From assembly GCF_016862275.1 (NCBI RefSeq), contig NZ_BOMQ01000020.1, positions 1 through 64,000 of the forward strand: a stretch of DNA of 64,000 nt, in the 5' to 3' direction. Shown piece by piece: positions 56,099 through 64,000 of the stretch. Below the pieces are notes generated by a model. That model did no database searches. It was not told the origin of the DNA and saw only the letters and a program-made list of their open reading frames with translations. A program made the position numbers and the translations under genes. Positions within the stretch are counted from its first letter, which is position 1. Each line of letters begins with the position of its first letter. Source of the DNA: Actinoplanes nipponensis. Lineage in GTDB: Bacteria > Actinomycetota > Actinomycetes > Mycobacteriales > Micromonosporaceae.

Positions 56099-56794
56099 AT
56101 GTCGGTGGAATTCCTGTGGGGCGCGCGGGCCCAGCCCACGCGCGGGCCGAAGCCGGCGCTGAGCCTGGAGAGCATCGCGAACGCCGCGATCGCCGTCGCC
56201 GACGCCGAGGGCCTGGCCGCGGTCTCGATGCAGCGGGTCGCCGCCGAGCTGGGCAAGACCAAGATGTCGCTGTACCGCTACCTGCCCGGCAAGGCGGAGC
56301 TGGTGGCGCTGATGATCGAGCGGGCCATCGGCGAGCCGCCGGTGCTGCGGGCGGCCTCCTGGCGCGCGGCGCTCACCGCCTGGTCGCAGCTGCTCCACGC
56401 GGCCTACCTGCGGCACCCGTGGTCGGTCGACGCCACGGTCGGGCGGCGCCCGCTCGGCCCGCGCGAGCTGGGCTGGATGGAGAGCGCCCTCGCCGCCCTG
56501 GGCACCGGATCGGGGCTCACCGGGGCCGAGCGCCTGGACGCCGTCGCGGTGCTCGCCGGGCACGCCCGGATGCTGGCCCAGCAGGCCGCCGCCCAGCTCG
56601 ACGAGCACGGCATGGCCACGGCGATGGCCGAGGTCATGACGCTGCACGGCGACCGCTTCCCGCACCTGACCGCGGCGATGCGGGCCACGGCCGAACAGGG
56701 CGGGCAGGACGACGCGTTCGCCTTCGGGGTGGAGCGCATCCTCGACGGGTTGCAGGCCCTGGTCGACCGCCGGGCCGGCTCCGGAGAAAGATGA
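56099..56794 (+). CDS. TetR family transcriptional regulator (TetR_C-type)
   Basis: A 231-residue regulator from ATG 56099 (MSVEFLWGARAQPTRGPKPA). The helix-turn-helix is AVSMQRVAAELGKTKMSLYRYLPGK, in the order typical of TetR/ActR regulators of FAD monooxygenases and transporters, followed by a helical C-terminal domain (TetR_C_11-like). It is divergent from the monooxygenase gene and probably represses it. The frame extends upstream, but only shadow sequence precedes this ATG. Confidence 0.86.
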   Translation: MSVEFLWGARAQPTRGPKPALSLESIANAAIAVADAEGLAAVSMQRVAAELGKTKMSLYRYLPGKAELVALMIERAIGEPPVLRAASWRAALTAWSQLLHAAYLRHPWSVDATVGRRPLGPRELGWMESALAALGTGSGLTGAERLDAVAVLAGHARMLAQQAAAQLDEHGMATAMAEVMTLHGDRFPHLTAAMRATAEQGGQDDAFAFGVERILDGLQALVDRRAGSGER

Positions 56795-56869
56795 TCGTCG
56801 ATCGGCCGGACAGGTGTGAATGATCCTCACGACGGGTAACGCAGCCTCCGACCGCACAGGGAGGTGCCC

Positions 56870-58540
56870 GTGGAGACGCTGGCGGCTGAGGCGCTACGGC
56901 TCGATCTCGACGTAATCGACTACCTGATCCTCGCGATCTATTTCGCGACCGTCCTGGGCGTCGGCTTCGCCGCCCGCAGAGCCATCCGCACCAGCGCCGA
57001 CTTCTTCCTCTCGGGCCGATCGATGCCCGCCTGGGTCACCGGCCTGGCGTTCGTCTCGGCCAACCTGGGCGCCCTGGAGATCATCGGCATGGCCGCCAAC
57101 GGCGCCCAGTACGGCCTGATGACGCTGCACTACTACTGGATCGGCGCCGTGCCGGCGATGGTCTTCCTCGGCATCGTGATGATGCCCTTCTACTACGGCT
57201 CCAAGGTCCGCAGCGTCCCGGAGTTCCTGCGGTTGCGGTTCAACCGGCCGACCCACCTGTTCAACGCGCTCAGCTTCGCCACCGCCCAGGTGCTGATCGC
57301 CGGCGTCAACCTGTACGCCCTCGCCCTGGTGCTGGACGCGCTGCTGGGCTGGCCGCTCTGGGTGTCGATCGTGATCGGCGCGGCGATCGTGCTGACCTAC
57401 ATCGGCATCGGCGGGTTGTCGTCGGCCATCTACAACGAGGTGCTCCAGTTCTTCGTGATCCTGGCCGGGCTGATCCCGATCACCATCGTCGGCCTGGTCA
57501 AGGTCGGCGGCATCGACGGCCTGTTCGCCGCGGTGCGCGACAGCGACCTCGGCGACGCCGCCCTGCACACCTGGCAGGGCACGGCCAGCTCGGCCAACCC
57601 GCTGGGCGCCAACTGGATCGGCATCGTCTTCGGCCTGGGCTTCGTGCTCTCGTTCGGCTACTGGACCACGAACTTCGCCGAGGTGCAGCGGGCCCTGTCG
57701 GCCAAGAACATGAGCGCCGCCCGGCGTACCCCGATCATCGGCGCCTTCCCGAAGCTGCTCATCCCGGCGGTCACGGTCATCCCCGGCCTGATCGCCATCG
57801 TCACGGTCAAGGGGCTCGGCGCCGACGAGGGCGACTACGTCTACAACAACGCCATCCCGCTGCTCATGCGCGACCTGCTGCCCAACGGCGTGCTCGGCGT
57901 CGCGGTCACCGGCCTGATCGCCTCGTTCATGGCGGGCATGGCGGCCAACGTCAGCGGCTTCAACACCGTCTTCACGTACGACATCTGGCAGACCTACATC
58001 CGCCGGGACCGCTCCGACGAGTACTACCTGCGGATCGGCCGGGTCGCCACGGTCGGCGGCATCATCATCGGCATCGGCACCGCGTTCATCGCGGCCGGCT
58101 TCAGCAACATCATGAACTACATCCAGGCGCTGTTCTCGCTCTTCAACGCCCCGCTGTTCGCCACCTTCATCGTCGGCATGTTCTGGAAGCGGATGACCGC
58201 CTGGGCCGGCTTCTGGTCGCTGCTGCTGGGCACCGCGTCGTCGCTCACGCTGTACCTGCTCTACCTGGCCGACGCCGTCACGTTCAACTCCGACCTGGAG
58301 GAGAGCTTCTGGGGCGCCGGGCTGGCCTTCGTCACGGCCGTCGTGGTCGCCGTGGCGGTGACCCTGATCACCGAGTCCAAGCCGGACGACGAGCTGCGCG
58401 GCCTGGTCTACGGCCTGGGCGGGCCCACCACCTCCGGCGAGGTGATCCTGGCGGGCGACAAGGTCTGGTGGCGCAACCCCGTGCTGCTCGGCGGGATCGC
58501 CGTCGCGCTGGCCTTCCTGCTCTACATCCCCGTCTGGTAA
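56870..58540 (+). CDS. sodium:solute symporter (SSS/SLC5 family)
   Basis: A 556-residue protein with about 14 hydrophobic segments. It has the SSS features DFFLSGRSMPAWVTGLAFVS at the start, an LeuT-fold core (NLGALEIIGMAANGAQYG; GLIASFMAGMAANVSGFNTV), and a C-terminal extension. Related transporters carry sugars, myo-inositol or carboxylates with sodium. The GTG at 56870 has GGGAGG 5 nt upstream and is preferred to 56864. A small membrane protein gene follows by 28 bp, probably in the same operon. Confidence 0.9.
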   Translation: METLAAEALRLDLDVIDYLILAIYFATVLGVGFAARRAIRTSADFFLSGRSMPAWVTGLAFVSANLGALEIIGMAANGAQYGLMTLHYYWIGAVPAMVFLGIVMMPFYYGSKVRSVPEFLRLRFNRPTHLFNALSFATAQVLIAGVNLYALALVLDALLGWPLWVSIVIGAAIVLTYIGIGGLSSAIYNEVLQFFVILAGLIPITIVGLVKVGGIDGLFAAVRDSDLGDAALHTWQGTASSANPLGANWIGIVFGLGFVLSFGYWTTNFAEVQRALSAKNMSAARRTPIIGAFPKLLIPAVTVIPGLIAIVTVKGLGADEGDYVYNNAIPLLMRDLLPNGVLGVAVTGLIASFMAGMAANVSGFNTVFTYDIWQTYIRRDRSDEYYLRIGRVATVGGIIIGIGTAFIAAGFSNIMNYIQALFSLFNAPLFATFIVGMFWKRMTAWAGFWSLLLGTASSLTLYLLYLADAVTFNSDLEESFWGAGLAFVTAVVVAVAVTLITESKPDDELRGLVYGLGGPTTSGEVILAGDKVWWRNPVLLGGIAVALAFLLYIPVW

Positions 58541-58567
58541 CCGGCGCGAGCCGCGAGAGGAGTCGTC

Positions 58568-58903
58568 ATGTCGCAGGAGTCCGACCGTCCCGGCGACGAG
58601 CAGCCGGCCGAGGGCGCGGATCAGGAGAAGGTGTCCGCGGCCGCCCGGTTGTTCGACGTCCGCCGGGTGATCGGCGGTCTGTTCGTGGTCTACGGGCTGA
58701 TCGTCACGCTGCTCGGGTTGTTCGACGACAGCGCCGACATCGACAAGGCGCAGGGCGTGCGGATCAACCTCTGGATGGGCCTGGCGATGCTGGCGCTGGG
58801 CGGGTTCTTCCTGCTCTGGCTCCGGTTGAGCCCCACCGAGGTGCCCGCCACGGAAGCGGATCCGGAGGCCGACGCGGGCCCCCGGAAGGCCGCCGGGACC
58901 TGA
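58568..58903 (+). CDS. small two-TM membrane protein, symporter-linked
   Basis: A 111-residue protein. An acidic N-terminus is followed by TM helices RRVIGGLFVVYGLIVTLLGL (residues about 32-51) and NLWMGLAMLALGGFFLLWLRL (about 67-87), then an acidic tail. It starts 28 bp after the symporter stop, with GAGAGGAG upstream of its ATG, so it is probably cotranscribed. Analogous small proteins accompany several SSS transporters. The function is not established. Confidence 0.72.
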   Translation: MSQESDRPGDEQPAEGADQEKVSAAARLFDVRRVIGGLFVVYGLIVTLLGLFDDSADIDKAQGVRINLWMGLAMLALGGFFLLWLRLSPTEVPATEADPEADAGPRKAAGT

Positions 58904-58948
58904 ACGGCAACCGGGGCCGCCCGTTTGATGGAGAAGCCGGTGCGACCC

Positions 58949-59008
58949 GGGTGCAACACGGTTGCACCCCCACCCCGAACCTTCCGATCGGGTGGGGGTG
59001 CTTCCGAT
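58949..59008 (+). promoter_or_regulatory. overlapping, mutually exclusive hairpins
   Basis: GGGTGCAA (58949-58956) can pair with TTGCACCC (58962-58969). GCACCCCCACCC (58964-58975) can pair with GGGTGGGGGTGC (58990-59001). The shared GCACCC makes the two stems alternatives, as in attenuators. CTTCCGAT occurs twice, at 58981-58988 and 59001-59008. The element lies after the symporter operon and before the small gene at 59018. Confidence 0.55.
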
Positions 59009-59017
59009 ACTCAGGTC

Positions 59018-59272
59018 ATGGAACCCCTCGCCTCAGTTAGCTTCGCTGGCGGAGCCGGACAGCGGCCCGCCGGCTGGCAGATGCAGCTTCGCGTTGACTA
59101 CGCCGTCAACAAGGTCATGCAGACGCATCGCGGTCAGTCCGAGGATGCGGTTGCCCAGGCCATCCAGGATGAGCTCCGCACTGTCGGAGTGGTGCCCAAC
59201 GGCCGGCAGATCGCGCAGTACGCCGCGGTCATCTCCAGCCTGCCGCTGCTGCCGCCCAACAACCGTACGTAG
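59018..59272 (+). CDS. small conserved-looking hypothetical protein (84 aa)
   Basis: An 84-residue product from ATG 59018 (MEPLASVSFAGGAGQRPAGW). It has a helical centre (VDYAVNKVMQTHRGQSEDAV, then AIQDELRTVGVVPNGRQIAQ), with a pattern suggestive of a small DNA- or protein-binding helical domain. No membrane segment or signal is seen. It stops 1 bp from the convergent dehydrogenase stop. A start at 58925 is possible, but its first 30 residues are poor and cross the hairpins. Confidence 0.6.
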   Translation: MEPLASVSFAGGAGQRPAGWQMQLRVDYAVNKVMQTHRGQSEDAVAQAIQDELRTVGVVPNGRQIAQYAAVISSLPLLPPNNRT

Positions 59273-60400
59273 TCAGCGGGCCGGGAAGCGCAGGATCCGG
59301 TCGTCGCCGTCCCGGACGTCCCCCCGGCCGTCCGTGTTCGAGGTGGTGAGCCAGAGCGCGCCGTCCGGCGCGACGGCTACCGTTCGTAGCCGCCCGTACC
59401 GCTCGGACAGCTCGGCCCTCGGCTCACCACCGCCGAGCGGCACGGTCCACAGCCGTTCCCCGCGCAGCGCGGCGACGTACAGGGTGCCGCCGGCGATCGC
59501 CGCCCCGGACGGCGAGGCGTCCTCGGTGCGCCACGTGACCATCGGGTCGGCGTACCCGGCGCGGCCGCCCTTGCCCTCGACCTCGGGCCAGCCGTAGTTC
59601 CGGCCGGCCTCGATCCGGTTGACCTCGTCGAAGCGGTTCTGACCGAACTCGATGCCGTACATCGTGCCGTCCGCCGCCCAGGCGAGGCCCTGCACGTTGC
59701 GGTGCCCCAGGCTCCAGACCGGCGAGCCGGCGGTCGGGTTGCCCGGCGCGGGGTCGCCCTGCGGGGTCAGCCGCAGGATCTTGCCGTTGCTGTCGCCGGC
59801 GTCCTGCGCCGCGCTGCCGTCGCCCGCGTCGCCGGTGCCCACGTAGAGCATCCGGTCCGGGCCGAACGCGATCCGGCCGCCGTTGTGGATGCCGGCCCGG
59901 TCGATCCCGTCGAAGATCACTTCCGGGGTCCCGCCGCCGAGCTTGAACCGGACGATCCGGTTGTCGTCGCGGGCGGTGTGGTACGCGTACACCCACTTCG
60001 TCTCGGCGTAGTCGGGCGCGACCGCGAGACCGAGCAGGCCGCCCTCGCCGCCGGCCGAGACGCCCGGCACCGTGAAGACCCGCTGCGGCGCGCCCCCGCC
60101 GGTACGTACCCGCAGCACGTCGCCGCTGTCCCGCTCGGCGACCAGGGCGCTGCCGTCGGGCAGGAAGGCCAGGCCCCACGGCACGTCGAGACCGGTCGCG
60201 ACGGTTTCCGGGGCGCTCAGATCGGGCGTGCCGCCGCCGGTCGACGGGGCGGCCGGAACGGGCGCGGTGGACGGCGCGGAGGCGGCTGGGGGTTCGGGAG
60301 CGGCGGCCGGCTCCGCGCTGGAACAGGCGGCCAGCAGGACCGCGCTCGCTGCGGTAACAGCTGCTTTCCAGCGCACTCCGGACCGATCGGCGGTTGACAT
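59273..60400 (-). CDS. PQQ-dependent glucose/sorbosone dehydrogenase-like lipoprotein
   Basis: A 375-residue precursor from ATG 60400 with a lipoprotein signal (AAVTAASAVLLAACSS). A Pro/Ala linker leads to a six-bladed beta-propeller: LDVPWGLAFLPDGSALVAER, GGEGGLLGLAVAPDYAET, GIHNGGRIAFGPDRMLYVGT, SLGHRNVQGLAWAADGTMYG and GRNYGWPEVEGKGG, the soluble GDH/Asd pattern, with PQQ-site His residues in HNGG and GHRN. It oxidises aldose sugars outside the cell if PQQ is present. No PQQ genes are in the window. Confidence 0.88.
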   Translation of the reverse strand: MSTADRSGVRWKAAVTAASAVLLAACSSAEPAAAPEPPAASAPSTAPVPAAPSTGGGTPDLSAPETVATGLDVPWGLAFLPDGSALVAERDSGDVLRVRTGGGAPQRVFTVPGVSAGGEGGLLGLAVAPDYAETKWVYAYHTARDDNRIVRFKLGGGTPEVIFDGIDRAGIHNGGRIAFGPDRMLYVGTGDAGDGSAAQDAGDSNGKILRLTPQGDPAPGNPTAGSPVWSLGHRNVQGLAWAADGTMYGIEFGQNRFDEVNRIEAGRNYGWPEVEGKGGRAGYADPMVTWRTEDASPSGAAIAGGTLYVAALRGERLWTVPLGGGEPRAELSERYGRLRTVAVAPDGALWLTTSNTDGRGDVRDGDDRILRFPAR

Positions 60401-60551
60401 GGCACCCACCGTGCCTCGGCTTTCTGGGAGAAAGCTGAACGGGTGCGACCGTTATCAAGTATTCACCGATCCATGCAGGTACATGCTTGACAGCCTGCGG
60501 CGATGGCCGGGAGGGTCCACTCACGACCTTCCCACCCATGGAGGCTCCCAC

Positions 60552-63500
60552 ATGACCTCAGCCCGCCGGGCTACCGCCTGCGCGTTATCTCTTCTGACAG
60601 TGGCTGCCGCGGCCCTGTCCGGGATCGCGCCTGCGGCCGCCGTACCACCCGGGGACGACCTCGCGGTGTACGTCGGCACCCTCGACGCAGCACAGCTCGA
60701 ACGCCTTCGTGCGGTCGGCATCGACCACGACGAGAGCGCCGTGACCGCCGCCGCCGACGGCAAGGTCACCGTTCAGCCCATCCTCGGCCGGCGTCAGGCG
60801 GAAGCCCTCGTCAAGGCCGGTGTCCCGTTGACCGAGAAGCGCGCCACCAAGGCCATGCGCAAGCAGGCCGTGGCCGGTCCCACGGTGTTCCGGCAGTACA
60901 ACGCCCCGGGCGGTCTCCGCGAGGAGCTGGCCCAGACGGTGGCCGCGAACCCGCGCATCGCCAAGCTCGTCACGGTCGGCAAGAGCCTGCGCGGCGTGCC
61001 GATCCAGGCCGTCAAGGTCACCCGCGACGCGCGCTACGTGCCGGACGGGCGCCGCCCCGCGGCGATCTACCTCGGCGCCCAGCACGCCCGTGAGTGGATC
61101 ACCCCCGAGATGACCCGCCGCCTGATGCACCACGTCATCGACGGCTACGGCACCGACCCGGCGCTGACCAAGCTGGTCAACACCACCGAGCTGTGGTTCC
61201 TGCCGGTGGCCAACCCGGACGGCTACGACTTCACCTTCACCGAGGGCCACCGGCTGTGGCGCAAGAACCTGCGCGACAACAACGGCGACGGGGAGATCAC
61301 CCCGGGCGACGGCGTCGACCTCAACCGCAACTTCGCGGAGAAGTGGGGCTACGACAACGAGGGCTCGTCGCCCGACCCGGCCAGCGAGACCTACCGCGGC
61401 ACGGGCCCGAACTCCGAGCCCGAGACCAAGGCGCTGGACGCGCTGTTCCGGCGGGTCGGCTTCGAGTTCCTGGTCAACTACCACTCGGCCGCCGAGCTGC
61501 TGCTCTACGGCATCGGCTGGCAGGTGAGCACGCCCAGCCCGGACGACCAGATCCAGATCGCCCTGGCCGGCGACGACGCGCACCCCGCCGTGCCCGGCTA
61601 CGACCCGGACATCTCGGCCGAGCTCTACACCACCAACGGCGACACCGACTTCCACGCCCAGGTCCGCTACGGCGCGCTCGGGTTCACCCCGGAGATGAGC
61701 ACCTGCGAGACCATCTCCAACCTGTACCCGGACGACCAGTGGAAGGCGGAGGACTGCGAGAGCGGCTTCAACTTCCCGGACGACGAGAAGCTGATCCAGG
61801 ACGAGTTCCTGAAGAACCTGCCGTTCGCGCTCTCGGTCGCCCAGTCGGCCAAGCAGCCGGACCGCCCGGTGTCGACGGTCGGGCGCAGCACCGCCGACCT
61901 GACCGTGGACGCGTTCGACACCTCGTACGGCTCGCGCCAGCAGGTCGCCGTGACCGCCCGTCGCAGCCTGCGCGACGTCACCCTGCACTACCGGATCAAC
62001 GGCGGGCGCGAGCGCACCGACCGGACCCGGGAGTGGCGCGGCGGCGAGCGCTACGGCGACGGCGTCGACAAGTACTTCGCCGAGCGCCGCGGCACGGTCA
62101 CCCGGGCCCGCGCCAAGGACAAGGTGCAGGTCTGGTTCACCGCCCGCAACGGCCGCAAGACCATCAAGTCGGCCCCGTTCACCTACACCGTCGCCGACAA
62201 GATCGGCGGTGACGTGCTGGTGCTCGCCGCCGAGGACGTCACCGGCGTCTCGCCGGCCAACACCGACGGCGCGACCAGCGCCCGGTACGCCGCCGCGCAC
62301 GTGGCGGCCCTCAAGAGCGCCGGCCGCTCGGCCGACGTCTACGACATCGACGCCCGCGGCCGCAAGGCGCCGCACCCGCTCGGCGTGCTCTCGCACTACA
62401 AGGCCGTGCTCTGGGAGACCGGCGACGACATCATCCCGCGGGCCGGCGGCCAGCCGGGCGGCACGGTGGCCCGCTCCGCCCTGGAGACCGAGCTGGCCGT
62501 CCGCGACTACCTGAACGAGGGCGGCAAGCTGCTGCTCAGCGGCAAGTACGCCGGCTTCGCCCAGGGCGCGAACGGCGCGTACGTGTACCAGCCGGAGGGC
62601 CCGGCGGAGTGCCTCGCGGCGGACGACCCGACCTGCCTGCCGCTGGGCAACGACTTCGAGCAGTACTGGCTCGGCGCGTACTCGTACGTCGACGACGGGG
62701 GCACCAGCCCGGAGGGCACGCCGTACCCGGTGGTCGGCACCTCCGGAGCCTTCAAGGGCTTCACCGGCCACCCGGCCGGCGACCACACCGCGGCGTTCCT
62801 GGCCACCTCGAGCTTCCTGCCCAAGGCCCAGTTCCCGCAGTTCGCCAGCGCGGCCCCGCTCGACTGGCAGCAGCCCGGCGCCGCGCCGTACGACCCGTAC
62901 GACGGCGCCTGGTACCTGTGGAGCGGGCAGGCGGACGTCTCGTACAAGCGGCTCACGAAGACCGTCGACCTGACGGCCGCGACGGCCGCGCGCCTGAAGT
63001 TCCAGACGTCGTTCGACACCGAGGCCGGCTGGGACTTCATGTTCGTCGAGGCGCACGTGGTGGGCACCGACGACTGGACCACGCTGCCGGACGCCGGCGG
63101 GCTGACCACCACCGACACCGGTGACAGCTGCCAGTCCGACATCGAGACGATCCACCCGTTCCTGCTGCACTACCAGGGCGAGGGCTGCACCTCGACCGGC
63201 ACCACCGGCACCTGGAACGCGGCCACCGGCAACAGCGCCGGCTGGAAGCAGTTCGACGCCGACCTGAGCGCCTACGCGGGCAAGCAGGTCGAGGTCTCGA
63301 TCTCCTACATGTCGGACTGGGGCACCCAGGGCCTGGGCGTCTTCCTGGACGACGTCCGGGTCGAGGTCAACGGCGCGGTGGCGCAGCAGACCTCGTTCGA
63401 GAGCGACCTCGGCGGCTGGACCGTCGCCGGGCCGCCCCCGGGCTCGGGCAAGAACAGCTCCGACTGGGCGCGCAGCCAGCTCGCCTTCGACTCCGGCGCC

Positions 63501-63608
63501 GGGGTCACCACCGCGGACAGCGTCTACCTGGGCTTCGGCCTGGAGGGGCTGCCCACGGCGGAGCGGGTCGACCTGGTCCGCCGGGCCCTGCGTCACCTGA
63601 AGAGGTAA
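60552..63608 (+). CDS. secreted M14 zinc carboxypeptidase with C-terminal immune-inhibitor-A-like domains
   Basis: A 1018-residue secreted enzyme from ATG 60552 with a signal peptide (residues 1-30; ACALSLLTVAAAALSGIA). The M14 domain has His178 and Glu181 (AQHAREW), zinc His311 (VNYHSAAE) and catalytic Glu381 (FTPEMST), with VDLNRNFAEKWGYDNEGS near the substrate site. Residues about 450-680 form beta-rich modules, and 680-1018 resemble the immune-inhibitor-A (M6-like) C-terminal region with LDDVRVEV. It would degrade peptides outside the cell. This length is usual for the actinobacterial type. Confidence 0.93.
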   Translation: MTSARRATACALSLLTVAAAALSGIAPAAAVPPGDDLAVYVGTLDAAQLERLRAVGIDHDESAVTAAADGKVTVQPILGRRQAEALVKAGVPLTEKRATKAMRKQAVAGPTVFRQYNAPGGLREELAQTVAANPRIAKLVTVGKSLRGVPIQAVKVTRDARYVPDGRRPAAIYLGAQHAREWITPEMTRRLMHHVIDGYGTDPALTKLVNTTELWFLPVANPDGYDFTFTEGHRLWRKNLRDNNGDGEITPGDGVDLNRNFAEKWGYDNEGSSPDPASETYRGTGPNSEPETKALDALFRRVGFEFLVNYHSAAELLLYGIGWQVSTPSPDDQIQIALAGDDAHPAVPGYDPDISAELYTTNGDTDFHAQVRYGALGFTPEMSTCETISNLYPDDQWKAEDCESGFNFPDDEKLIQDEFLKNLPFALSVAQSAKQPDRPVSTVGRSTADLTVDAFDTSYGSRQQVAVTARRSLRDVTLHYRINGGRERTDRTREWRGGERYGDGVDKYFAERRGTVTRARAKDKVQVWFTARNGRKTIKSAPFTYTVADKIGGDVLVLAAEDVTGVSPANTDGATSARYAAAHVAALKSAGRSADVYDIDARGRKAPHPLGVLSHYKAVLWETGDDIIPRAGGQPGGTVARSALETELAVRDYLNEGGKLLLSGKYAGFAQGANGAYVYQPEGPAECLAADDPTCLPLGNDFEQYWLGAYSYVDDGGTSPEGTPYPVVGTSGAFKGFTGHPAGDHTAAFLATSSFLPKAQFPQFASAAPLDWQQPGAAPYDPYDGAWYLWSGQADVSYKRLTKTVDLTAATAARLKFQTSFDTEAGWDFMFVEAHVVGTDDWTTLPDAGGLTTTDTGDSCQSDIETIHPFLLHYQGEGCTSTGTTGTWNAATGNSAGWKQFDADLSAYAGKQVEVSISYMSDWGTQGLGVFLDDVRVEVNGAVAQQTSFESDLGGWTVAGPPPGSGKNSSDWARSQLAFDSGAGVTTADSVYLGFGLEGLPTAERVDLVRRALRHLKR

Positions 63609-63643
63609 GCCTCTTTCGGAGGGAAACCGCCAGAACCGCAGAC

Positions 63644-63683
63644 CGCGCCGCGCGCTTGCTCTAGACAGGAGGCGCGCGGCGCG
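63644..63683 (+). terminator. terminator after the carboxypeptidase gene
   Basis: CGCGCCGCGCGC (63644-63655) pairs perfectly with GCGCGCGGCGCG (63672-63683) around a 16-nt loop. It lies 36 bp past the stop and 29 bp before the next gene. There is no T-run. Confidence 0.7.
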
Positions 63684-63711
63684 CCTGCCGGGCAGGGCGG
63701 AGAGACAACCG

Positions 63712-64000
63712 GTGCGAGCACAGACACGGCCGATCCTGGCCGCGTTCCTGACTGTCCTGGCCGCGGTGACCTCCGTCGCGACCCCCGCGTACGCGGTACG
63801 CGGGGGCGCGCCGCAGTGGCGGGCCTGCGCGGAGGACGCCACCGCCCAGTGCGCCACGCTGACCGTGCCCGTCGACTGGGCCCGGCCGTACGGGCCGTCC
63901 GTGGCCGTAGCGCTGGCCCGCCGCCCGGCCGCCGACCCGCGCCACCGGATCGGCACCCTGGTGGTGAATCCCGGCGGTCCCGGTGGCTCGGGTGTCGACT
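63712..64000 (+). CDS. secreted alpha/beta hydrolase, tripeptidyl-aminopeptidase-like (partial, cut by window)
   Basis: From GTG 63712 (VRAQTRPILAAFLTVLAAVT) the frame is open to the window end. The signal peptide ends near TPAYA. The mature part reads QWRACAEDATAQCATLTVPV and TLVVNPGGPGGSG, the oxyanion-loop motif of actinobacterial TAP-like proteases. The catalytic Ser (GxSYG) would be downstream. A GGAGAG site precedes the start. The 3' end is outside the window. Confidence 0.85.
   Translation, partial: MRAQTRPILAAFLTVLAAVTSVATPAYAVRGGAPQWRACAEDATAQCATLTVPVDWARPYGPSVAVALARRPAADPRHRIGTLVVNPGGPGGSGVD

Noticed and set aside
60585..63956. Antisense open frame of over 1100 codons opposite the M14 carboxypeptidase
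   Set aside because: It mirrors the sense gene's codon bias, is Arg/Gly/Val-rich with no domain, while the sense frame has a signal peptide and all catalytic residues.

Overview
The window is high-GC actinobacterial chromosome, most likely Micromonosporaceae (Actinoplanes-like). Supporting signs are an Lsr2 nucleoid protein, an F420-dependent glucose-6-phosphate dehydrogenase, a mycothiol-dependent DinB/MDMPI-type protein, a CGNR zinc-finger regulator, HelD, and two FliA/WhiG-class sigma factors of the kind found in zoospore-forming actinomycetes. Family and genus are inference. No rRNA, tRNA or CRISPR array was seen. About 65 genes are called, and most of the remaining open frames are antisense shadows caused by high GC.

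Layout. 0-3.4 kb: a CGNR regulator divergent from an AhpD-like / DUF1348 / MOSC operon, with repeated operator-like boxes between them. 3.5-6.25 kb: a patch of visibly lower GC with a two-TM membrane protein whose layout resembles an inward-rectifier channel, a gamma-glutamylcyclotransferase-like protein and a decayed tyrosine integrase; it reads as an old insertion. 6.3-18.1 kb: ordinary accessory genes, including TetR/SDR, VOC, GNAT, a NarL-type two-component system, a CPBP protease, a cation exchanger, MarR/cupin, a methyltransferase and a ROK regulator. 18.2-27.9 kb: an LD-carboxypeptidase, then a LacI-controlled operon (substrate-binding lipoprotein, two permeases, two ATPases, GH1 beta-glucosidase) that probably imports and hydrolyses beta-linked oligosaccharides. 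Stem-loops punctuate this operon twice.

28-35.3 kb: a sirtuin, a secreted protein with a 14-residue tandem repeat, three tandem 23-bp hairpin units, an APP1-like phosphatase, a papain-like hydrolase, then about 1.3 kb of intergenic tandem array built from twelve 49-nt dyads at about 115-bp period, partly organised as an exact 230-bp higher-order repeat. 35.3-42 kb: a DEAD-box RNA helicase, two FliA-class sigma paralogues, and between them a lipoprotein and HelD. 42-48.9 kb: a PIG-L deacetylase, a D,D-carboxypeptidase, Lsr2, an LLM oxidoreductase, MarR and an RsbU-like phosphatase. 49-51.5 kb: an RsbW-like kinase gene divergent from the most striking gene here, one polypeptide joining an ECF-type sigma factor, a zinc-finger-like His/Cys segment, a transmembrane helix, a Pro-rich linker and an extracytoplasmic glycoside-hydrolase domain. 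51.5-64 kb: Fgd, a family 2 glycosyltransferase, a HAD phosphatase, a VOC / FAD monooxygenase / TetR group, a sodium:solute symporter operon, a PQQ-type sugar dehydrogenase lipoprotein, a large secreted M14 metallocarboxypeptidase, and the start of a secreted alpha/beta hydrolase cut by the window end.

The two leads most worth following are the sigma factor-glycosidase fusion and the 230-bp higher-order dyad array. The smaller leads are regulatory dyads next to their presumed regulators.
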